Origin: Smallanthus sonchifolius
Taxonomy: Eukaryota > Streptophyta > Magnoliopsida > Asterales > Asteraceae
DNA length: 64,000 bases
NCBI GenBank assembly: GCA_023525975.1
Contig: CM042029.1
Location: 84,674,849-84,738,848, forward strand
Direction of reading: 5' to 3'
The translations under genes were made by a program, and so were the position numbers. The stretch's first letter is position 1. The number at the start of each line of letters is the position of its first letter. The notes beneath the pieces are model-generated. The model saw only the letters and a program-made list of their open reading frames with translations. It did not search any database and was not told the origin of the DNA. Positions 56,557 through 64,000 of the stretch are shown here, one piece after another.

Positions 56557-57827
56557 TCAACAAGAAACATAAAATTTAGAAAACTTGAATTTTAAACAAA
56601 TAATAAAAGATGTCAAAATCTGATTTTAAATAAGGAGATAATCATGTACCATACTCTCCCTTTTCAAAAAAACTCATCCTCGAGTTTTGCTTTTAGATCA
56701 AACTAACATTCACCCGCTTTTCTTTCACCGTTATTAAGACCCGCTTCGCTATTTCACTTGCAAGGCTTGGGTCTACACTATCTTCTTTGTTGATGAAGAT
56801 TTTCTTAGCCAAAATATATCCTATTTTTTCAAACAAATCTACATTTTGAAAAATATAATCATGACCCTTTATTTCACCCTTTTGAATTTTAGAATGTGTT
56901 AGTTTCTTTAAAAAACTTGATTTTATTTCTAAAATATTAACTTGACTACCAAATTTAGTACTCTTTTCACAGTCCAAATTCCAGGCACTTGTAGCCACCG
57001 TACCATCATCTTGAACCACAATGGCCACCTTTAAATCTACATTAAACATACCCAACGAACCCATTGAATTTTCATGCTCGTTGTCAGCCTTTTCTTCTTC
57101 TTCTTGACTGACGACTCGATTAAGAATCTTTTGCATAAACAAACATTCTTCTTTATCGAAATCAATCCCGTCTTCATCGAATATGGGTTTGTCTTCCGAT
57201 AAGCACTCCTGAACAAATTCATTATCATAGATCGTTTCGAGGAACCAAGGGTGGGGGTGGCCGAAAGGATGCTCCTCTTCCTCGTTCACATCGTCCCTGA
57301 CGTTGGTGCTCGATTCGGTTTCCTCAATGCGCCTCTCCCGTTGTAACTCAAGATCTCGGACTTGTTGGTGAAGCCGTTTGATCTCTAGTTGTATTTCAAG
57401 ATCTTTGACTCGTTGTCGGAGCCGTTTGATCTTAAGATCCCGTGGGTCGGGATAGACTCCATCGCTGCCTTGGTCGGCGGTTCTGCGAGTAGGGCGTCGA
57501 TCATCTCCACTTGCAGCTATTTGATAACTAAAAGCTCAGATACCAAATGATGTGGTTTCGAAAGCAATCAAATGGCTCAAATAACTCAATGATTCAATCA
57601 AAAGCTTTAATCGAACCGAATGGTTCAAAGAAACCTGAAAGGTCTTCTTTACAATAATCAATAGTCAATAATCAAAAACTCCCAAAAACTAAATAACCTT
57701 TTACCCTAACTTATACTAAACAAATGCCTTACTCAACAAGAAAGATAAAAATTAGGAAACTTAAATTTTAAACAAATAATAAAATATATCAAAATCTGAT
57801 TTCAAATAAGGAGATAATCCTGTATCA
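56557..57827 (-). mobile_element. Small gag-only LTR retroelement (TR-GAG-like), 3' LTR truncated
   Basis: On the minus strand: LTR 57827-57551 (TGATACAGG...CCACA), primer site TTGGTATCTGAGC at about 57548-57535, one open frame, polypurine tract GAAAAGGGAGAG at about 56654-56665, then a second LTR from 56651 (TGGTACATGATTATCTCC), which matches the first for about 90 bases and then ends against the SINE-like fragment. There is no room for pol. The layout fits terminal-repeat elements that carry only gag. Confidence 0.72.
56693..57536 (-). CDS. gag-like ORF of the small LTR element
   Basis: Open for about 280 codons between the primer site and the polypurine tract. The N-terminal third has DPRDLKIKRLRQRVKDLEI and HQQVRDLELQRERRIEETES, a coiled-coil gag start of a type I associate with plant gypsy elements, then DDVNEEEEHPFG. 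The rest is acidic (ECLSEDKPIFDEDGIDFD) and shows no capsid domain or zinc knuckle that I recognise. No in-frame ATG is visible near the start; the first in-frame Met is late (CLFMQKIL), so translation may begin at a non-ATG codon or the ATG may be lost. Codon periodicity looks kept, with no stop until 56693. Family assignment is inference. Confidence 0.55.
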
Positions 57828-58093
57828 AAAACATATTTATTTTAAATTATCTTTTTTTATAACAAACTTTAAAATCTAATCACGTAACTTTATTTTCAAT
57901 CAAATAGTAAGTTAAAGTTAAATTACATTAAATAATAATTAACTTATTTTTGAAACATAATTATGTATTAGTTTTTATATATTTTGAATTTCGCTTTCTA
58001 TCCTTATTATATGTAATACACTTTTTCACTTGTAAAACATATATACATAAAAATTTAAGAATTTTATGTATATATATTTGGTTGTAAAGCTAG
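57828..58093 (+). mobile_element. Decayed Helitron fragment related to 19753-20184
   Basis: The text parallels the interior of the Helitron at 19753-20184 from aaaaca(c/t)atttattttaaatta through caatcaaatag, aattacattaaataataattaac and tctatcctta(t/g)tatatgtaa to gtaaa(a/g)ctagtaag. It ends CTAG before a host T, but the terminal hairpin is lost. The 5' part is replaced by the LTR element that adjoins it. Confidence 0.7.
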
Positions 58094-60502
58094 TAAGAAA
58101 TATGTCAAAATGTTTATTAAGTTCGTTTCGTTGATACAATAAAACACTAATACAACAAACGTTGTATTGAATAAATAATAGTTGTAGTGTACGACATGTG
58201 TCAACACAAGTCAAACATGATGTTTTATATAAAACAAAATATTGGCATTTTAGCAAATAATGGTTTTAAATTTTAATTAAATATTAATTTAAATATTAAA
58301 GTGTTGGTTTTATGGTGTTATTAATTTGTTTATAATTTCTTTTGGAAGCACTAATTATAAAAAATTAAAATTGGATTTATGCATGGTGTACAATTGTCGA
58401 CAATTGCTATTGTGTGATAGTCTAATTCCACTAAAATCTTGTGGGCACAAGAAGGTGAAAGTTATTGCAAATATCAAACAAGGTCGTCTAACACATGATG
58501 CAGTTAGACCAATATAATCTTGCTTTAGAAAATACATATTTATTAGAGAAATTAAGTAAAGAAAATAGTCATTTTCGTATTGCTTATTTCAGAATAATTT
58601 CACACATATAGTCACTCATGGGTTACAAAACTATGTGGCTGTCTATATATCAACTTCTAGTCGTGTATTTTCAATAGAAGATCGTTATAGTTTATATTTA
58701 TGTACACATGTGTAAACAATACCTTTGTGTAACATATTTTAGTGACGTAAGGTAGTTTGTGGTACTTCTAGGAAAATTGATACTTCTAGGTTTAATGTAC
58801 TTCTAAAATGACATTTTTTTTCTTCATGACTAATTCTTTTTATATCCAAGACAAATAGAATTTTGATAATTTAAACTATAACTTATTAGCCAAAACCACT
58901 AGTACAGCTAGTGGCAAGCCTTTCACCTAATTATTGTTTGGCTCTAGTATCACTTGAGACATAGAGAAAATTTAGATTGGTGTGTAGTAGAGTAGGATTA
59001 GTCGTTCAAAAACAAAACTCATTGCTGATAATAATTCTTATACTAACAATAATTAAATCAATAAAAATCTTAATTTTCACTTTTGTTTCCAAGAGCAACC
59101 ACGCTCGCATAATCATCATACGTTTACATTTGATTTCGTTTACAAGGAATGTACGCTTCCCCGTTTCGCTCATAATCATCATTTTGAGTGTAATCGAGTG
59201 TAAATTTACAAAATTATGAGAATTAGATTGCACTTGACATGAAAATGAAAGTTAAGAATGTCATTGACTAAATTGTATGTATAAATTATAATCGGTTAAT
59301 GGGTTAAAATTTGAATTATTAAAATCAAATTCACATATATTAATTGATTGTTAAGTTACTCACTTAAATTAAAAAAAAATAGTAATTTTTTAAATATTTT
59401 CTAGCTAAATAAACTAGTATTAATAGAAAGTTATTTCTTAAAATAAAGTCATCATTTGGGATATATCTGATCTCACTTTATATGTTACTAAAATGAAATA
59501 AAGTTAAGAAAAGAAACTGAAATTGTTAGAATTCAACCGGTGAGTAATTGAGTATGATGGCTATCACATCATAAGTGACATCAAAATGATCAAATTTAAA
59601 TTTTAATCAAAATGAACAAGAAAAAGATTATATATAACCATATAATCATGAATATATAAACAAAAGAGAATGGATATACAACAATGACCAAAACACAAAC
59701 TCCATTCAGATGATCAAAAAAAATCAAAGGAGAATCTATAATTCTAAACAAAAACTGTTCAATGCAAAGATCATATTATTTTCATTCCCATGTGACTGAA
59801 ATCATGGAATTGGCAAGCCCCGACTGGTCAAACATTGACTTTTAATCAAAGTTCAAATCCTTCATGGCATCGTATAAGACTCCAAACCCGTGAGACATCA
59901 TTTGTTATATTAATTTACTAATAATAAACAAACAATTATTAAACTTCAAATATCATAAAGCAGAAGAATTAACGTCATAACATCATAACAAGTTGTCATC
60001 CAGATATAACATTTAACTACTGTCTCATCTAATACAACTTTCAATCACACTTACGGGATGTCAGCAACATTCAGTGTTAGTAACTCTTCACCGCCAGCCA
60101 AGCAATCCATGCTCAACAGTTGTACATACACTTAAACGGATTTGCATACTAAAAGTCGGCTAACGACGAGTGAGTTCTAGCTTTACATAAAACATTCATA
60201 CATATGATTTAATAAAAGAAGAAGGATTTACTCACGCTATCACACTTGCCGATAAGGCATATTATTCACACACTATATGTTTAAGTTAGTACCATCCATG
60301 ACTATTGTCCATGAAACGAATACCACCTCCGTCAATTCACACTGGTTACCATCTTCCATGGCAATCGTCCATGGATCTTCTCAACGTTCATGATGACTAT
60401 CCACGGATCTACGCAACGTTCATGACGACCATCCATTGATCTACGCAACGTTCATCATGACCGTCCATGAAACGCTTGTATTACCTTTATCATGACGACC
60501 GC
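58094..60502. other. Intergenic region, no gene; LTR-like text near its end
   Basis: 2.4 kb of AT-rich DNA. The short frames at 58326-58530 and 58977-59220 resemble nothing. Sequence at 60145-60240 shares ctaaaagtcggctaacga(c)gagtgagttc with 18065-18095. 60300-60470 has repeated gttcatgacgacc/atccatggatcta words, suggesting old LTR DNA that the hAT element then entered. Confidence 0.35.
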
Positions 60503-61632
60503 TAGAGGTGCACAAACCGGGTTTTTTGAACCGAACCGGTTCCAAACTGGCCCGGACCGGTTTGCGTTGACCAAACCTTAAACCGGTTTTGACTAAACCG
60601 GTTCGGGTTAAACCGGTTTATTTAATATAAAATCTTGAACCTGTTGAATCGGTTCAGTTCGGTTCTGGACCGGTTCGGGTTGGTGAACCGGTTTAAACCG
60701 GATTTTTTTTAAAAAAAAATAAAAAATAAATATTTAACAAATAAAAACATAAAGTTCAACGTTTATTCATATTGTAGGAGTTCGGAAATCACAAAACATT
60801 ACAAAATTAAACATTACAATTCGACAAAAAGAAAAATATATTTTTTTTTGGAGTTTTTTTTTCACGGTTGAAGGGCTTCTTGAATCATCCTCGTCACGAG
60901 CAGGTTGTCGAAGTAGTTGAACGTCAAACCTCTTTGAATAACTAATTTCGTCATTCTATCTCGAACAATATTTGGATCGAAGTTCCAAATTCCACCCTCG
61001 CTTGTCATAGATGTTTGACCCTCACCCGGAATTTTCTTCAAACTCGGGCACGATTTTTCCAGACGAGTTTTTAGAGTAGAATTTGATTCCTTTTTAAAAA
61101 AACCACCACAATTTTTGCAACGAGCACGTTCCAACCCGTTAGACAACTCACATAGATCGTAGTTTGACCAAATTGCGGGATTCCTCGTTGTTGGTATGAT
61201 TTTCACAACGCTAACTTCGTTAGAGGAAACACCAAATCTTGAATCTGCCATAGCGTTTTTTTCAGAGTTTTTTTGAGCGTTTTCGAGCGTTTTTTTATAA
61301 ACGAGAGTGTAGAGAGCGGGTTTGAGAAGTGTGATTTAACCAAAACACCCACTACCTATTTATAATGTGTTTGGGGGTTAAAATGGGTTAAAAAAACGGT
61401 CAAAAACGGCTATATAGCCGTTATCCCAACGGTTAGTTTTTGAAAGTTACCGTTAAACCGGTTCTCAAAAAACCGGTCCTAAACCGCTCATTCGCATGAA
61501 ACAGTAAACCGGTTCAAAACCGACGGTTCACACCAGTTTGAAACCGGTTTCCCCTAAACCGATTTAGTCTCGGTTCGGGTTTCGGTTTGAAACCGGTTTG
61601 GATTTCCAAACCGGTTTTTTTGCCCACCTCTA
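60503..61632 (-). mobile_element. hAT element, 1130 bp, 8-bp TSD, with remnant BED-finger ORF
   Basis: Left end TAGAGGTGCACAAACCGG and, reversed, right end TAGAGGTGGGCAAAAAAACC. The flanks are acgaccgc (60495-60502) and acgaccac (61633-61640), 7 of 8 identical. Both subterminal regions (60515-60700 and 61440-61620) are dense arrays of AACCGGTTT/AAACCGGTT motifs. The middle carries, on the minus strand, the N-terminal part of a hAT transposase. The dimerisation and catalytic parts are deleted. The terminal octamer is shared with the relic at 8963-9152. Confidence 0.88.
60862..61251 (-). CDS. Truncated hAT transposase N-terminus with BED-type zinc finger
   Basis: 129 codons starting MADSRFGVSSNEV, open to a stop at 60862. 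The finger region reads NPAIWSNYDLCE, ARCKNCGGFFKKES and STLKTRLEKSC: the first C-x2-C pair is present, but the position where BED fingers carry His before the last Cys is Arg (LKTRLEKSC), so metal binding is doubtful. After it come GIWNFDPNIVRDRMTKLVIQRGLTFNYFDN, the start of the transposase body (family proteins read LPFSFVEN here), and VTRMIQEALQP, and then the frame ends. A TATA-less AT stretch and the promoter side face the 61632 end. The frame is intact over its length, so a small finger protein could still be made. Confidence 0.8.
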   Translation of the reverse strand: MADSRFGVSSNEVSVVKIIPTTRNPAIWSNYDLCELSNGLERARCKNCGGFFKKESNSTLKTRLEKSCPSLKKIPGEGQTSMTSEGGIWNFDPNIVRDRMTKLVIQRGLTFNYFDNLLVTRMIQEALQP

Positions 61633-62221
61633 ACGACCACCCATGATGCATATATAACACATGAAGGGTCACGTTAACCCTATGAGTAACCGTCGTTACC
61701 CTTACACTCAAACCAGTTGTACAACTATTAGCGAACCACAAAGACTCTTATAGAGGGGGCAAAACCTGTAACTGTCATGGCACATGTTCCCGTAGGAACC
61801 CTTTCCTTCCATTTCCCAGACTTAGACAATGTAATGACTTCTTCAAACATTTTTCTTCTTAGTTTATTAAAAACATTCTTTAAACACACGTTCTACCTCC
61901 TTTCAAGCTTTACTTTAAAACTTTCATTTACTTTCGTTTACTAACACACATTTATAGTCAAACACTTTCCTTTCATTTACCAACACACAGTTATGGTAAA
62001 GACTACACACACTTTTGTTTATTAACACTCGTTTACAATGAACACATAAAGTATGCTCACTACCTCAAAGCAGGTATAAAAGGGGTCTAGAACTCACATG
62101 TGATACGTAGTAGGTATTTAGCCTATGTAGGGTTAGTAGCCTCTACAGATCACTCAGCGTGTCAAGATTCATTCTAAACAGACCTAGTTTCACACCACAA
62201 GTATTCAGTCAAAACATCCCG

Positions 62222-62296
62222 CGAGAACTTCAAGTATTCACACAAAGTTCTCGCGAGAACTTGAATTGTGTGCACTAGAAACTTTAGCGAGAACTT
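62222..62296. repeat. Cluster of GCGAGAACTT repeats with a perfect palindrome
   Basis: GCGAGAACTT occurs at about 62221, 62253 and 62287 on the plus strand, and inverted (AAGTTCTCGC) at 62245-62254. The centre, GTTCTCGCGAGAAC (62247-62260), is a perfect 14-bp palindrome. Confidence 0.85.
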
Positions 62297-63729
62297 GGAA
62301 GTTTGCGCAAACTATCCTAGCCAAATACCAGCAGTGGGCTAAGGAAAGTCATATAGCAAAGTCATACTATTTTTTATGTATTCAAGTGGGCTAAACAAAA
62401 GCAAATAGCCGGCTAAGAAAAGTCATATAGCAGGATAAAATGAAATGGGCTAAGGAAAGTCATATATCAGGCTAAAAAACACGTCGGCTAAGCCTGCTTG
62501 GAAGTGGGCTTTAGCCGCCTTGGGAATCAGTAGCTCCACGTGTCAGTTTATGGTTGGCTGAAAATTTGAAAAAAGCTGGTTTGGCACGGAATTTGAAGTC
62601 GGCTGAAGTAGCCTACTTTATCCGGGTTTTTGCCTAAATGACCATATCGAAGTAGGCTGAAAAACTTTGTCCATTTTGATAAGTTTGACTGATCAAATAT
62701 CTATTTTGATAATTTTCCCTATATTTAATGTGTATTATCTATCATATATATATATATATAGGAGGAACAGTTAGTAAGCTAAACCCTAAAGCTCATTAGG
62801 CTAGAAATATATACCTATATAATCTAGATTGTTATAAGGTTATTATTATAAAGTATAGGGGCAGTTTCATAATTCATATATATCCTTACAAAGTTAGAAA
62901 ATATCATATTTACACTTTTTTACATGTAAAAATATCATATATATATACATATTTCATCAAAACTTTAAAATACACCCATTTAAGAAATAACTATTTTACC
63001 CTTATTTTTCAAAACTTTAAAATTTCATCTTTGCCCATTTTTAACTTTAAGTTTTATTTACACACAAACATTATCTTTCTAAAAATGCTATATTTAACCA
63101 GTTTGCTTTCTTTTATACTTTTTATCAATTTTTTTTTTAGCATTTATACATCGTATATAGAGAAACTCGTTTTCTTTTATAACAAGTATATAATGCCATA
63201 ATGATAGTAAAAAATTAGGTGAAAAATCATTTAAATTGAGTTAGGTATGTGATAAATTAAATCATCTTTTTAACGACAATTAAAATGATTTACATTAGTT
63301 TACGTATGTGATAGAAGTAATAAAATAAGTTATAAAATTCATGTAATGGATAGGGGTAGAATGGTAATAAAGTACAAATATAATTTAAATTGAGTATATA
63401 TATATATGATATTTACTCATATTTACAAGGGTATATATACGATATCCTCCCTAAAATATATGTCACAATAGATTATGCCACATGATTAATAAGTTAGTTA
63501 AGAAACAATCAAAAAGTAGTTATTAGTAAACAGGTCAAATGGGTGTCAATATGTGTGTCATTTAATCAGTTTTTCTTACAAGGGGTATGAATTATGATGG
63601 TTCAGCGGCACCTGTTGGTGTAGTAGAATGTCTGTTTTGGATTATAATATAAGAAATATTACTATTCTTGTTCATGCTTAAATAATTAATACAACAGTCT
63701 ATTACTCTGTTCAGTAGTGCAGTTTATAT

Positions 63730-63783
63730 CAGATTTATAATCATTATAAAGGCCTTCAGATTTATAATCCTTATAAAGGCCTT
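63730..63783. repeat. 27-bp tandem duplication
   Basis: cagatttataatc(a/c)ttataaaggcctt occurs twice in a row with one mismatch. Confidence 0.9.
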
Positions 63784-64000
63784 CTTGATCCCAACACATT
63801 AGACATGTATGGAGCACTAACAGACTTATTCACCTTGACGCATACGATATAAACGAGCATGTTCAAGCAGAGCCGGGGTGATCAAGAAGTCGCCTTGTAC
63901 TCCTTTGTGCACATGATAAAAACCAACATGTTCAAACAGCTAAGCTCAGCCAAAAGCCAAAAGTAATAATCAAGATGACCTTCATTCAAATTATCCGGTA

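Larger units (their letters stand above)
61641..64000. other. Intergenic region, no gene recognised
   Basis: Contents: continuation of the LTR-like DNA split by the hAT element (to about 62200); the palindrome cluster at 62222-62296; direct repeats of gggctaaggaaagtcatata at about 62337-62480; a (TA)n run at 62743-62762 next to taggaggaacagttag; AT-rich DNA; and two short tandem duplications near the end. No open frame with a recognisable domain. Confidence 0.4.

Noticed and set aside
58977..59233. Overlapping 75-80 codon frames on both strands
   Set aside because: Isoleucine-rich translation of AT-rich DNA; no domain, no splice context.
62743..63470. Third TA-flanked MITE copy starting taggaggaacag
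   Set aside because: It starts after a TA tract, but neither the ends nor the interior match the two confirmed copies and no right end could be fixed.

Overview
The window is nuclear DNA of a flowering plant (a eudicot). The evidence is spliceosomal genes of plant-only families, AT-rich introns and intergenic DNA, and a dense load of LTR retrotransposons, DNA transposons and MITEs. Some retroelements look like those common in Asteraceae, but that is an impression from memory, not a search result. No prokaryotic feature is visible.

Three host genes can be built exon by exon, all on the minus strand. (1) 2530-5178: a C2H2 zinc-finger transcription factor of the INDETERMINATE DOMAIN (IDD) family, 3 exons. 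A decayed partial copy lies at 11262-11910. (2) 12198-16276: a type II membrane protein of the nucleotide-diphospho-sugar transferase family (PF03407, DxD motif), 4 exons, with a different MITE in each intron. (3) 27606-31839: an atypical bHLH transcription factor of the bHLH112/bHLH123 type, 7 exons, with an (AAT)n-encoded Asn tract and fold-back transposons in its introns. A broken EXO70 N-terminal fragment lies at 55923-56410.

Everything else is mobile DNA. The dominant structure is a nest at 32187-49680. A Ty1/copia element is split by a 15.9-kb Ty3/gypsy Tat-type element (32870-48781, TSD cttag). That element is split inside its reverse transcriptase by a 3.4-kb solo LTR (36236-39625, TSD gtttt), which carries a TA-microsatellite-flanked MITE. 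The Tat element also holds an antisense, doubly truncated fragment of another gypsy element, and an antisense open frame near its 3' LTR.

DNA transposons with target-site duplications readable by eye are hAT-type elements at 1885, 12500, 20917, 53824 and 60503, a Mutator-type fold-back MITE at 10282, a Harbinger MITE at 13572 and a 5.1-kb CACTA deletion derivative at 22059-27140. Helitron ends are seen at 19753-20184 (with a decayed relative at 57828-58093) and, less surely, 9821-10074. A SINE with an 11-bp TSD lies just upstream of the sugar-transferase gene. A small gag-only LTR element lies at 56557-57827.

The genes share no evident pathway. The window is a gene-poor, repeat-rich interval in which three regulatory or secretory genes survive among nested insertions. 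Exon borders were inferred by eye from splice sites, reading frame and family resemblance, without transcript evidence.
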